The notes beneath the pieces are model-generated. The model was not told the origin of the DNA, did not search any database, and saw only the letters and a list, made by a program, of their open reading frames with translations. Made by a program: the position numbers and the translations under genes. Of a stretch of 64,000 nucleotides of DNA, positions 25,336 through 33,862 are shown in pieces. Source of the stretch: Paenibacillus montaniterrae (lineage in GTDB: Bacteria; Bacillota; Bacilli; Paenibacillales; Paenibacillaceae); assembly GCF_018403185.1 (NCBI RefSeq), contig NZ_BOSE01000001.1, forward strand, positions 1-64,000. The letters are read 5' to 3'. The stretch's first letter is position 1. Every line of letters begins with the position of its first letter.

Positions 25336-25727
25336 CATTGACTCTTGGAGCATTTAGGGATTGGCTGAAAACGCAGATCGACAGCCCGCAATGGTATGCT
25401 GGCAAGATTGACGGAAAGAAAGAACAGTGTATCGGCATCTATGGCACGACAGGAGCGCCACAGCGCCTTGCTGTAGGTGGTAAGGCTGCAACAGGTTATA
25501 GTGTCAAAGCGGTATCTATTCTCGTCCATTGGGGGCGCAACTCTAATACTGCTGAACAGAAGGCGCAGGAGGTTTATGATGCGCTTTTTGGTGTTTCTAA
25601 TGTCACCATCAGCGGTAAGCGAGTGATCATGTTTAGATTGCCGCAGCCTGAGCCGATCAGCGTCGGCACAGATGACGAGGGTATCTACGAGTACGTGATT
25701 GAGGTACACATTTATCATGAAAGGTAG
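25332..25727 (+). CDS. Tail terminator protein (Minor_capsid_3-like)
   Basis: A 131-residue protein. LGAFRDWLKTQIDSPQWYAG, SILVHWGRNSNTAEQKAQEV and DDEGIYEYVIEVHIYHE match the minor capsid 3 / tail terminator family. It overlaps the previous gene by 4 bp and precedes the major tail gene, the expected place for the protein that caps the tail tube. Confidence 0.83.
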   Translation: MTLTLGAFRDWLKTQIDSPQWYAGKIDGKKEQCIGIYGTTGAPQRLAVGGKAATGYSVKAVSILVHWGRNSNTAEQKAQEVYDALFGVSNVTISGKRVIMFRLPQPEPISVGTDDEGIYEYVIEVHIYHER

Positions 25728-25736
25728 TGAGAACGT

Positions 25737-26192
25737 ATGGCAGTAACTAGCGGAGTTTTTCCCGTTTTCGATATTGTTTTTAAGGTTGGCACATCTGGCC
25801 GCGCAAGCGCTGCAGCGCAGATGGTGATTATTAAAGAAATGGAAACATTTCAGATCGCAATCGATACCAACGTCGAAGAGTGGACGCCGATGGAGACAAA
25901 AGGCTGGATCCGCAGACTTGCGACAGGCAAAGGATTTTCCATCACGCTTAATGGTAAGCGGCATGTTGGCGATCCTGGTAATGATTATGTAGCTAGTACA
26001 GCATGGAAGTCTGGTCTTGACTGCTCAAGTAAATTTGAAATTATATTTCCGGATAACAGCAAGCTAGCGTTTGACTGCATCATTAGTGTATCAACGCCTA
26101 ACGGTGGAGACAGCACAAATGTATCAGGGCTTGAGGTTGAAATTATGAGTGATGGTGTGCCAACATACACACCGGCTAGCGGGGGAAGTTAA
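25737..26192 (+). CDS. Major tail (tube) protein
   Basis: A 151-residue beta-rich protein with QIAIDTNVEEWTPMETKGW and GDSTNVSGLEVEIMSDG, typical of siphovirus tail-tube proteins. It follows the terminator-type protein gene, and a hairpin with a T-run follows it, which may boost tube expression relative to downstream genes. Confidence 0.82.
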   Translation: MAVTSGVFPVFDIVFKVGTSGRASAAAQMVIIKEMETFQIAIDTNVEEWTPMETKGWIRRLATGKGFSITLNGKRHVGDPGNDYVASTAWKSGLDCSSKFEIIFPDNSKLAFDCIISVSTPNGGDSTNVSGLEVEIMSDGVPTYTPASGGS

Positions 26193-26220
26193 GGCGATCT
26201 TTTAGAGATCGTCTATTTTT
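26193..26220 (+). terminator. Terminator-like hairpin after major tail gene
   Basis: GGCGATCT, TTTAG and AGATCGTC pair, followed by TATTTTT. It probably causes partial termination before the tail chaperone genes. Confidence 0.6.
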
Positions 26221-26239
26221 ATGGAGAGGATGATTATGC

Positions 26240-26548
26240 ATGGCTAAAAATATCAACATTACAGAACTGTTTTCAGATGATCAACCAACGATTCAGATTG
26301 GAGACACGCAATACGCCGTAGACAATTCCATTGAAGCTGCTATGCGTTTTGAGGAGCTGGCTAATGGTGGAGGCACAAAAGAGCTACTAGCAGCAATTGA
26401 GGGTGCACTTGGAAAAGAGGCATACAAAGAAATTGGTGTGACTAAGTTTCAGTTACAAAATCTAAAGGTGCTAACCATAGCCATTCTAGCAGCCACGCAG
26501 AACCTAACGTACGAGGAAGCTGCTGCGCGATTTCAACAGTCCTCCTAA
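26240..26548 (+). CDS. Tail assembly chaperone, short form (gpG-like)
   Basis: A 102-residue protein (NITELFSDDQPTIQIGDTQY, AMRFEELANGGGTKELL, YEEAAARFQQSS) of the phage tail chaperone type that coats the tape measure before tube polymerisation. It ends at TAA 26548, inside a window where another frame is open, so a minority of ribosomes should shift to make the longer form described in the next entry. GGAGAGGATG lies upstream of the ATG. Confidence 0.8.
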   Translation: MAKNINITELFSDDQPTIQIGDTQYAVDNSIEAAMRFEELANGGGTKELLAAIEGALGKEAYKEIGVTKFQLQNLKVLTIAILAATQNLTYEEAAARFQQSS

Positions 26549-26894
26549 CCGTGACACTTGGTACGACCTCAAAGAGGACTGGGCGCTTATTGAGGCGAGC
26601 CTAGCCAAGCAATACGGTATTCGGATCAGGCAGCATCGTGATATGCCTTGGGATGAATTTTGTACGTTGGTAGCTGGTTTGATGCCCGATACGCCGCTAG
26701 GTAGTGTAGTAACGATCCGAGCTGAGAAAGATCAAAAGGTAATTAAGTCATTCACGCCTGATCAACGCAAAATCTATCGAGATTGGCAAAAGCGACAGGC
26801 TGCGCAAAAGCTTGCTAATCCTGAGCAGCTTAAACAGGATGTGGCCCAACTAAGCAAAATGTTTGCGAGCATGTTTGGAGGTGGCAATGGATGA
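26508..26894 (+). CDS. Tail assembly chaperone extension (gpT/Gp15-like), reached by frameshift
   Basis: This frame is open from 26508 to the TGA at 26894, overlapping gpG for about 40 bp, but its first internal ATG is at 26643. Translation before that ATG is plausible protein (DFNSPPNRDTWYDLKEDWAL, then EASLAKQYGIRIRQHRD) and the rest (MPWDEFCTLVAGLMPDTPLG) is Gp15-like, so it is most likely fused to gpG by a +1 or -2 frameshift before TAA 26548. The TCC-TCC-TAA-C end is a candidate +1 site. Confidence 0.72.
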   Translation, partial: RTRKLLRDFNSPPNRDTWYDLKEDWALIEASLAKQYGIRIRQHRDMPWDEFCTLVAGLMPDTPLGSVVTIRAEKDQKVIKSFTPDQRKIYRDWQKRQAAQKLANPEQLKQDVAQLSKMFASMFGGGNG

Positions 26895-29455
26895 GTAGTA
26901 GTGTTGGACAAGTTAATTTAGATTTAGGCATCAATTACAACGGATTCCAGCGACAGCTCTCAGGCATTGCCGGCAACGCTACAAACATGGTAGGCGGTGC
27001 ATTTAAACGCTTGGGCGGTGTCATCGCAGGAGCCTTTGCTGTGGGGACATTAGTTAATTTTGGGCGTGAAGCTATTAATCTCGCATCTGATCTTGCTGAG
27101 GTCCAGAACGTCGTTAACGTTACATTTGGCAGTATGACCAATGAGATTAACAACTGGTCCTCCAATCTTATTGACTCCTTTGGGTTGTCAGAGCTGGCGG
27201 GCAAGCGGTATGCATCCACCATGGGGGCTATGCTCAAGTCATCCGGCGTAAGCGGCGAAGTGATGAAAAACATGTCTGTCAGCCTGACTGAGTTAGCTGC
27301 TGACATGGCTTCATTTTATAACCTGAGCACCGATGAAGCTTTTTATAAAGTTTTTTCCGGGATGGTTGGTGAGACTGAGCCGCTTAAACAGCTAGGTGTC
27401 AACATGTCCGTCGTGAACATGGAAGCATACGCCATGTCTCAAGGGATAACCAAGTCTTGGCTGAGTATGACGCAAGCGGAGCAAACCATGCTGCGGTATG
27501 GGTATTTGCTGAAAGTAACTGCAGACGCGCAAGGCGACTTTGCCCGCAATGGTCAATCCTGGGCGAACCAGATCCGGATTATGGGCGAGCAGTGGAATAT
27601 CTTTAAGGGTACCATGGGGGCTGGCTTTATCAATATCCTGACTCCAATTGTTAGAGGGCTTAATTGGCTCATAGCAAAACTACAAGTGGCAGCAGCCTAC
27701 TTTAAGGCCTTTACCGAGCTTATATTTGGTGATGCTGTCAATGCTGGTGGTGCGGGTATGACTGCACCATTAACGGATGTGGCAGATACTGCCGAGGGTG
27801 CTGCTGGAGCTTTGGACGACATGGGAGCCGCTACAGGTAAAGCTGGGAAAGCCGCTAAGAAAGCCGGCAAAGATGTCAAAGGTAGTCTAGCAGGCTTCGA
27901 CCAGCTCAACACACTGAGCAAATCGACTGCAAAGGCTATGAGCGATGCTTCTAATTCTCTGGCTGGAGCTGGAGCCGTGGGGGCTGTCGATCTTGGTTCA
28001 TTGACCACAGGTAAGCTTGATCTTGGGATAGATACCAGCCAACTCGATACGTTTGAGCAATCGCTGGCTGGAATAAAAGACACTGCCAACAACGTATGGC
28101 TCACCTTAAAAGAAACGTTTGGGCCATCCATCCAAACCGCGCTCAACGAGATCATGCCCGTTCTCGCGGGCTGGAAGGAGCAGTTTGGCTCTATGTTTGC
28201 TGATATCAAGACACTCGGTGCGCCGCTGGCTAACTGGGTACTAAACGACCTTGTCCCACTATGGCAACAAGGCATTGAGACTGCTGGCGGCATACTTGCT
28301 GGAATCGGGGATAGCGCGCTGAATGTCGTGTCGAGTCTTTGGGATGCAGTATTTCCGATCATCGACAAGTTCGTGACGGAGGGCTTGCCGCGGCTGACCG
28401 AATTCCTGTCGGGAGCCACGGAGATATTCCGAGGTCTTTTCGACGTAGCCAAACAAATCTTTGATGATATCTGGCGAGATGCCATCGATCCAGCTATGCA
28501 GTTAGTGTCTGGCATTATCCAAGACGCGCTGGACATTATATTCGATTGGTGGGACGAATGGGGCGTTAAAATTATTGATAGCCTCAAAGATAATCTTGAT
28601 AACATTAAGAAATTGTGGGAGAACATCTGGGACAATTTCTTGAAACCGTTCATTACAGATATGTTAGGTGTGCTAAAACGGCTGTGGGATGAGCATCTTA
28701 AAGGGCTTGTTAAAGAGATCGGCACGTTTATCGGTAAGTTGATAACTGCAGCATCTGACATCTTCAATGAGTTTATTTTGCCGATCGTCAACTGGTTAGT
28801 ACAGAAACTAGGCCCGACATTCGGGAATGTATTTAAAACGATTGGCGATGTGATCGGCACCGCGCTGGGCATTATCGTAGATGTGGCTAAAGGCATCCTT
28901 AAAGCTTTAGGCGGCGTGATTGATTTTATTGCGGGCGTATTTACGGGCGACTGGGAACGTGCTTGGGAAGGAATCAAGACGTTTTTTAAGGGAATTTGGG
29001 ATGGTCTTGTTGGTATTGTAAAAGGCGTTATTAATATCATCATTGATCTTATCAACGGCATGATCAGGGGCATAAATAAATTCTCAATTGATGTACCGGA
29101 TTGGGTAGCAGAACTTGCAGGAGTAAAGGGCGGCAAATTTGGCTTTAATATTCCAACAATCCCGAGGCTAGCCAAAGGTGGTTTAGTCTCAGCTCCTACA
29201 TTGGCAATGGTCGGTGATAACCGAAACGCAAATGTCGATCCAGAAGTGATCAGTCCGCTGTCTAAGCTGCAAGACATGCTATCAGGCAGTAATCACGCCG
29301 TCGTTGAGGTATTGCTACAAATTTTAGAAGTGTTGAGCCGTAGCCAAGGACGCGACACTGTGCTGCAAGTAAACGGAACTGAGCTTGGACGTTTGGCCGC
29401 ACAAGGCATAAATGATATTACGCGGCGAACAGGTCAGTCGCCACTAACCTTATAG
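26891..29455 (+). CDS. Tape measure protein
   Basis: An 854-residue protein. The N-terminus (NLDLGINYNGFQRQLSGIAG) and the region with AEVQNVVNVTFGSMTNEI match tape measure proteins. Residues about 35-55 and 660-740 are hydrophobic and Gly/Ala-rich, and the middle has amphipathic helices rich in DNLDNIKKLWENIW-type repeats. The C-terminus has an IPRLAKGGLVSAPTLAMVGD motif seen at the ends of these proteins. Its length sets the tail length, and it follows the chaperone with a 4-bp overlap. Confidence 0.9.
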   Translation: MSSSVGQVNLDLGINYNGFQRQLSGIAGNATNMVGGAFKRLGGVIAGAFAVGTLVNFGREAINLASDLAEVQNVVNVTFGSMTNEINNWSSNLIDSFGLSELAGKRYASTMGAMLKSSGVSGEVMKNMSVSLTELAADMASFYNLSTDEAFYKVFSGMVGETEPLKQLGVNMSVVNMEAYAMSQGITKSWLSMTQAEQTMLRYGYLLKVTADAQGDFARNGQSWANQIRIMGEQWNIFKGTMGAGFINILTPIVRGLNWLIAKLQVAAAYFKAFTELIFGDAVNAGGAGMTAPLTDVADTAEGAAGALDDMGAATGKAGKAAKKAGKDVKGSLAGFDQLNTLSKSTAKAMSDASNSLAGAGAVGAVDLGSLTTGKLDLGIDTSQLDTFEQSLAGIKDTANNVWLTLKETFGPSIQTALNEIMPVLAGWKEQFGSMFADIKTLGAPLANWVLNDLVPLWQQGIETAGGILAGIGDSALNVVSSLWDAVFPIIDKFVTEGLPRLTEFLSGATEIFRGLFDVAKQIFDDIWRDAIDPAMQLVSGIIQDALDIIFDWWDEWGVKIIDSLKDNLDNIKKLWENIWDNFLKPFITDMLGVLKRLWDEHLKGLVKEIGTFIGKLITAASDIFNEFILPIVNWLVQKLGPTFGNVFKTIGDVIGTALGIIVDVAKGILKALGGVIDFIAGVFTGDWERAWEGIKTFFKGIWDGLVGIVKGVINIIIDLINGMIRGINKFSIDVPDWVAELAGVKGGKFGFNIPTIPRLAKGGLVSAPTLAMVGDNRNANVDPEVISPLSKLQDMLSGSNHAVVEVLLQILEVLSRSQGRDTVLQVNGTELGRLAAQGINDITRRTGQSPLTL

Positions 29456-29470
29456 GAAAGGGGATGCCTG

Positions 29471-29824
29471 ATGATAAAAATTAACGGCGTAGATATTGCG
29501 GTATCTCCTTCAGTGTTCAAGCCTACTATCCTTGATTTTGACGATGCGGATAGCAGCGTACGAACAGCAGACGGTACACTGAACCGAGATCGTATTACAG
29601 TAAAACGGCAGATTGAGCTTGAATTTGGACCTATTGCTCAAGATAAGATGGCTGAGTTGCTGCGGTCCATGAAAGATGTATTTTTTGACGTGACATACCC
29701 CGACCCCATGGACGGCACCGTAACAAAGCGGATGTATGTGGGGAATCGCCCGGCTACTTTTGCTGTTATGGACAAAGGTGTGTTGTACTGGTCGGGGCTT
29801 AAAATCATATTGACGGAGAGGTGA
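29471..29824 (+). CDS. Small tail protein (DUF6711-like)
   Basis: A 117-residue beta-rich protein (MIKINGVDIAVSPSVFKPT, RDRITVKRQIELEFGPI, LYWSGLKIILTE) of a type found between tape measure and tail-tip genes in Firmicute siphoviruses. It probably forms part of the baseplate or distal tail. GGAAAGGGG lies upstream. Confidence 0.68.
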   Translation: MIKINGVDIAVSPSVFKPTILDFDDADSSVRTADGTLNRDRITVKRQIELEFGPIAQDKMAELLRSMKDVFFDVTYPDPMDGTVTKRMYVGNRPATFAVMDKGVLYWSGLKIILTER

Positions 29825-29829
29825 TAAGC

Positions 29830-31866
29830 TTGTACCCAATATCACCGCTATTGCAGCACTACCTAAAGCAGCCTGAGCGCATTGTGAATACCTACGCCAC
29901 GGTTGGATCTAGCGTCTATAACAAAGACCGTATTGTGGATTGGACGGTGGAAAACAGTCTTAGCTTGGGGGATGAGCTGCAGCTTGGAACCGCCATTCCC
30001 AGCAAACTGATTATCAAGTTGCGGACAAATGAAGTCATCCCGCCAAATACTCGAATTGTCCCCTATGTTACCGTAGAGTTTTCCGGCAATAGTTCGAATC
30101 CCGCGCCTACGCTAGGGGACTCTTGGGGAAATACCGGTAATGCTTGGGGGCAAGAGGAACAGACGTGGGGCGGCTTTGCTCCATCGGATTGGATTCCAAT
30201 GGGCGAGTTCTATGTTGACAGTAGGGAGCGTCAAAAAGACGTATGGGTGTTTACATGCTATGATCGGTTGGTAATGGCAGATGTGCCTTATATTAGCTCA
30301 CTGACATATCCTACGACAATGCAAGCGGTTTGGGATGAAATATGTACACGGTTAGACTTTCATTACGGCAGTAGCGTGCAGATCAATCCCGCTTATAGAG
30401 TGCCTGTTGGTCCTGCTGGATATAGTTGCCGTCAAGTGATGGGCTATATCGCAGCAGCTCATGCTGCATGCATCTACATGGGGAAAAACGGGGAGCTGAA
30501 GTGGCGGCAGTTTAAAGCGGGTGAAGCTGTAAGCGCGCATATGTCGTTGTCTGATTATGTGCATATAAAGCAAACCAATCCTGTTAAACAATACCGTCGA
30601 GTCGTAGTTAAGTACAACTTGCTGGATAACTTAACTTACGAAGCCGGTACAGGAAGTGAAAACGAAACGCTATATGTGGATTGCCCCTTTGCTACACAGG
30701 CAACGACAAATGATCTGCTGCAGCGATTAAATGGCTTTGCTTATCAACCTGTAACTATTCCTGCAAGGGGTTATCCTCAGTATGAGCAGGGCGACCGTAT
30801 TAGCTTCGATCAGAAAAGCAACACAGCATGGGGCAACGCAAATTTTAGTTGGAAATCCGCTAAAATCCCGTGGGGCGGCATTACGCACTATGAAACAATC
30901 CTTATGCATGTGGTCTTTACCTATGCTGGCGGCATCAAGATGCAATTGGAATCAAAGTCCAAATCTGATCAGCAGTCTGAGTTTGTCGTAAAAGGGGCAC
31001 TAACCCAGCAGATTGAGCTACTTAACGAAAATGCTGTACGTAAGGGTATTCCTTACTTTGGCGTTACGATCTCTCCTGAAAACGGCTTTACCGTGCAACG
31101 ATCTGACGGCATATCCAGCAGCACCTGGAACAGTGATAAATTCGAGTTTAATGTAATTGGTCAGAAAGTATTTTGGCTGGACACCATCAATAAGAAGCTC
31201 AAATTTAGCGGCACGTTAGAAGGGGCAGATGGTATATTCAGCGGCAGACTTGAAGCTGGAGAGGTTATTGGTAGTACGATAATTGGCGGTGAGATAACGG
31301 GCAGCTCGATATGGGGCGGTGTGATACGAGGCTCTAATATCTATGGGACGAATATTGCCACATCAGAAGGCAGCTTCCCACTAGCCGAAATGTCAAGTTC
31401 TGATAATATGTTCCGAGTGAAGCAGAGTAATACAAACTATGCTGAGTTCAGAGCGAATTACACGCCAACTGGAGGTGCTGCGGTTCCCGCGCTGCGCTTT
31501 GTTCGTGGGAACGATTATATGGATTTCGGCGGTATAGGACCCGGCGGCATATTTGGTATGCAGGCTCAAAATGATTTTTATCTTATGTCCAGCAGAGGGG
31601 TATACCACTTTTTGTCCTATTTTAATGACTTTTCTCAGGTTACAGACTTGAGAACGGGAACAACTTTAAGGCAAGAGTTAGACAATCTCAATATTACAGT
31701 AGGGGCGTTAGTGTCCATGATTAACGGGAAAGCCACATCAGGCATAAGTACAGGTTTTAGTGGCAGTCATAATCACGGCATACCTGATGGGACGGTGCTT
31801 ATGAGGTTTGATGGATCCCCTGTAACTTACCATGCTGCTCCTGCCCACTCGCATGCCCAAATCTAA
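29830..31866 (+). CDS. Tail tip/minor structural protein
   Basis: A 678-residue protein. The N-terminal half (ENSLSLGDELQLGTAIPSKL, MGEFYVDSRERQKDVWVFTC, YDRLVMADVPYISSLTYP) resembles distal tail and tail-associated hub proteins. The later part has repeated GxITGSSIWGG-type turns like a beta-helix and ends in histidines (GSHNHGIP, HAAPAHSHAQI). TTG 29830 is preferred because GAGAGG lies 6-7 bases before it; GTG 29821 abuts the site. It probably anchors the fibers encoded downstream. Confidence 0.75.
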   Translation: MYPISPLLQHYLKQPERIVNTYATVGSSVYNKDRIVDWTVENSLSLGDELQLGTAIPSKLIIKLRTNEVIPPNTRIVPYVTVEFSGNSSNPAPTLGDSWGNTGNAWGQEEQTWGGFAPSDWIPMGEFYVDSRERQKDVWVFTCYDRLVMADVPYISSLTYPTTMQAVWDEICTRLDFHYGSSVQINPAYRVPVGPAGYSCRQVMGYIAAAHAACIYMGKNGELKWRQFKAGEAVSAHMSLSDYVHIKQTNPVKQYRRVVVKYNLLDNLTYEAGTGSENETLYVDCPFATQATTNDLLQRLNGFAYQPVTIPARGYPQYEQGDRISFDQKSNTAWGNANFSWKSAKIPWGGITHYETILMHVVFTYAGGIKMQLESKSKSDQQSEFVVKGALTQQIELLNENAVRKGIPYFGVTISPENGFTVQRSDGISSSTWNSDKFEFNVIGQKVFWLDTINKKLKFSGTLEGADGIFSGRLEAGEVIGSTIIGGEITGSSIWGGVIRGSNIYGTNIATSEGSFPLAEMSSSDNMFRVKQSNTNYAEFRANYTPTGGAAVPALRFVRGNDYMDFGGIGPGGIFGMQAQNDFYLMSSRGVYHFLSYFNDFSQVTDLRTGTTLRQELDNLNITVGALVSMINGKATSGISTGFSGSHNHGIPDGTVLMRFDGSPVTYHAAPAHSHAQI

Positions 31867-31868
31867 TA

Positions 31869-31877
31869 TGTTATAAT
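31869..31877 (+). promoter_or_regulatory. Extended -10 promoter before the stalk-domain gene
   Basis: TGTTATAAT is a perfect extended -10 located 25 bp before the ATG, within a run of tail genes. With the terminator after the gene it makes a self-contained transcription unit. Confidence 0.65.
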
Positions 31878-31901
31878 GTGGTAAAAAATAGAGGTGATCC
31901 T

Positions 31902-32465
31902 ATGAAAAAGTTCACATTAAAGCATATGATTTTGGCGTTTGTAGTTGGAGCGGCAGCAATGGTTAGCGGCCAAGCGCTGGCTGACACGGTTTCACAAATC
32001 GGCAAAAAGGTAGATTCAGAGGCGAGCGTATTTGTAGACGGCAACAAGGTTAGTGATGCGGTCATCATCAAGGGCAAGTCTTACGTACCGGGGCGTGATG
32101 TCGCGGAAGCACTTGGGGCTAAGGTCGAATGGAAAGGAAGTCAAGGTGTTATGATCACTAGCGATACAGCAACAAATACTACTGGATTTAATTTCACGAC
32201 TGAGGAAGAACTTGCGGAATACAATGCAAAGGTTAAAGAGTATCAGGATAATCATATAAGATTAACCGCAGCTATCGAAGGAACTAAGTATAGAATTGAG
32301 AGTCTTACTGGTTCGATAGAACATGCTGAGAAGCAAATAGAAAAAGGCTTCAGCACAACCCTCTTCGACCAGAGTATAGCTGAGTTCAAAAAAGAGCTCG
32401 CAAAATTGCAGGAAGAGCTTGCACAATACGAAAAGGAACTTGAAGAATTAGAGTCTACCAAATAG
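31902..32465 (+). CDS. Secreted stalk-domain protein with coiled coil (prophage moron)
   Basis: A 187-residue exported protein. The N-terminus (KKFTLKHMILAFVVGAAAMV, ending QALA-D) is a signal peptide. Residues about 35-85 match the copper amine oxidase N-terminal stalk domain (VFVDGNKVSDAVIIKGKSYV, EALGAKVEWKG). Residues about 100-187 are a long coiled coil. ATG 31902 follows AGAGGTG. A chromosomal stalk protein also lies at 46284-46853. Promoter, terminator and secretion signal indicate lysogenic expression at the cell surface; the role is unknown. Confidence 0.75.
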   Translation: MKKFTLKHMILAFVVGAAAMVSGQALADTVSQIGKKVDSEASVFVDGNKVSDAVIIKGKSYVPGRDVAEALGAKVEWKGSQGVMITSDTATNTTGFNFTTEEELAEYNAKVKEYQDNHIRLTAAIEGTKYRIESLTGSIEHAEKQIEKGFSTTLFDQSIAEFKKELAKLQEELAQYEKELEELESTK

Positions 32466-32482
32466 GTAGGCTCTTTTATTTT
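32450..32482 (+). terminator. Terminator after stalk-domain gene
   Basis: AGAGTCTACC, AAATA and GGTAGGCTCT form a nearly perfect 10-bp stem followed by TTTATTTTG. The stem starts inside the end of the coding region. Confidence 0.8.
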
Positions 32483-32508
32483 GCATTCCTTACTCTAGGA
32501 GGTGTGAC

Positions 32509-32712
32509 ATGCCACGAATCGAAAACCTTATGCGTTGTGAACTGAATCCTGCTGAGCCCGTACAGGAATTATGTGCAGTGATTGCAGCCGTATCGGCCTA
32601 TCATCCAGGCAAAGAGACAGAGTTACTAAAAGGGCTTCAAGCCGCTATTGCTGAGCGGCTATCCATTATTGAGCCGAAAGGAGAAGGTGAAGTTGACGGA
32701 TCGCTATCTTGA
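32509..32712 (+). CDS. Small tail-region hypothetical protein
   Basis: A 67-residue protein (NPAEPVQELCAVIAAVSAYH, then LLKGLQAAIAERLSII) with a CTAGGAGGTGTG site before the ATG. It overlaps the start of the first fiber gene by 20 bp, consistent with a tail-fiber accessory or chaperone gene. No family was recognised. Confidence 0.6.
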   Translation: MPRIENLMRCELNPAEPVQELCAVIAAVSAYHPGKETELLKGLQAAIAERLSIIEPKGEGEVDGSLS

Positions 32713-33841
32713 ATTAGGCGCTAACGAAAAAATTAAAGACTCCTATCAACGCATTCCTGCCGCTTTCGATAAGGTTAAAGCGGATGTCGAAGATGCCGCA
32801 AAAGGGATGCATGGCGATTTTGCATTCTTCCCTCCGGCATTTGAAGGGAAAAATTCACCGTATAACTTAGCCGTCATAGAGGGGATTCGTGAAGATATTC
32901 CATTTACCGAGTTCTGGATTTTGGTTAATGCTTGGTATGACCGATCAACCAAACGCTTCAAACGTAAGGACATCGACAACTTTTCGTTCGGCTGGCAGTT
33001 CCAGGGCGGGGGAACTTACCCGGGAGAAGGCGCATTTGGTGACTTTATTAACCAAGGCGTTAACCTTTGGCGTGCCTTGGGCAGAAAGGCGTTTGCCGAA
33101 GGCGATCCAATGCGCGACCAAATAGGGGAGGACATTGGTTATATGAATGCGGAAGGTCAGTGGATTGAGTACGCTACGATGTATGGCTGGAATAACTGTT
33201 TTATGACGGATAGTTACGGCGGTATGACCATAGGAGGACAGGGCTTTGAGATAGATGGAAACGGCGTATTCCCCTTCAAGCGCGTATCATTGGGTATGTT
33301 CCAAGGGGGCAGCTCTACAGGCCTGCCACGAGAAGATTACGTATACGCCTATAATGCGATGTTGTGGAATGCTTATCATGGTCTATTCGATTCTGACGAT
33401 AAGGCCAGCGACAGTTTTTTGTTTGGTATGCGTTGCCCAATAAATTTTTATGATGGCGAGGGCGGCAGCTTTAACCCGTACTCTAACCGCGCATCAATGG
33501 AAAACACAGAATTTGTGTGGTCAAAACGTGCGAAGAATACCCCGCACACCATAGAGTCATGGAGAGATATATTTTGTCTCAAGGACGACGGGGAGTTTAA
33601 GGTTAATGGTAATCATGTGTCTGTCGCTCATCGAGTTAATGCTACGATATCGGGCGGTAATTTTACGGCTAGTTTCCCAGCAGGGTACAACAAAAGTAAT
33701 ACATTTGTACAGGCTGTAATTGGCACAAAAGCAAACGGTGATCGTGTTCAGCTTAATGGAGCGGTCACACTGAGCAACAATATGTCAGGCACGCTGAATG
33801 ATACGTATAGCAGTGTGAGCCTGTTAATTAGCAAATACTAA
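32693..33841 (+). CDS. Tail fiber/receptor-binding protein 1
   Basis: A 382-residue fiber protein. The N-terminal anchor (TDRYLELGANEKIKDSYQRI, then PAAFDKV) is nearly the same as that of the next fiber, so both probably attach to the same tail site. The body is Gly/Phe/Trp-rich without clear repeats, and the C-terminus (ISGGNFTASFPAGYNKSN, SGTLNDTYSSVSLLISKY) looks beta-structured. TTG 32693 follows AAGGAGAAGG; the longer frame reads through the previous gene. Confidence 0.72.
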   Translation: MTDRYLELGANEKIKDSYQRIPAAFDKVKADVEDAAKGMHGDFAFFPPAFEGKNSPYNLAVIEGIREDIPFTEFWILVNAWYDRSTKRFKRKDIDNFSFGWQFQGGGTYPGEGAFGDFINQGVNLWRALGRKAFAEGDPMRDQIGEDIGYMNAEGQWIEYATMYGWNNCFMTDSYGGMTIGGQGFEIDGNGVFPFKRVSLGMFQGGSSTGLPREDYVYAYNAMLWNAYHGLFDSDDKASDSFLFGMRCPINFYDGEGGSFNPYSNRASMENTEFVWSKRAKNTPHTIESWRDIFCLKDDGEFKVNGNHVSVAHRVNATISGGNFTASFPAGYNKSNTFVQAVIGTKANGDRVQLNGAVTLSNNMSGTLNDTYSSVSLLISKY

Positions 33842-33862
33842 ACGTGGAAAGGGAGTGTAATG

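Noticed and set aside
27697..29277. 526-codon open frame antisense to the tape measure gene
   Set aside because: Ser/Pro/Ile-rich shadow of a repetitive helical gene, with no ribosome-binding site; the plus-strand frame is clearly the tape measure protein.
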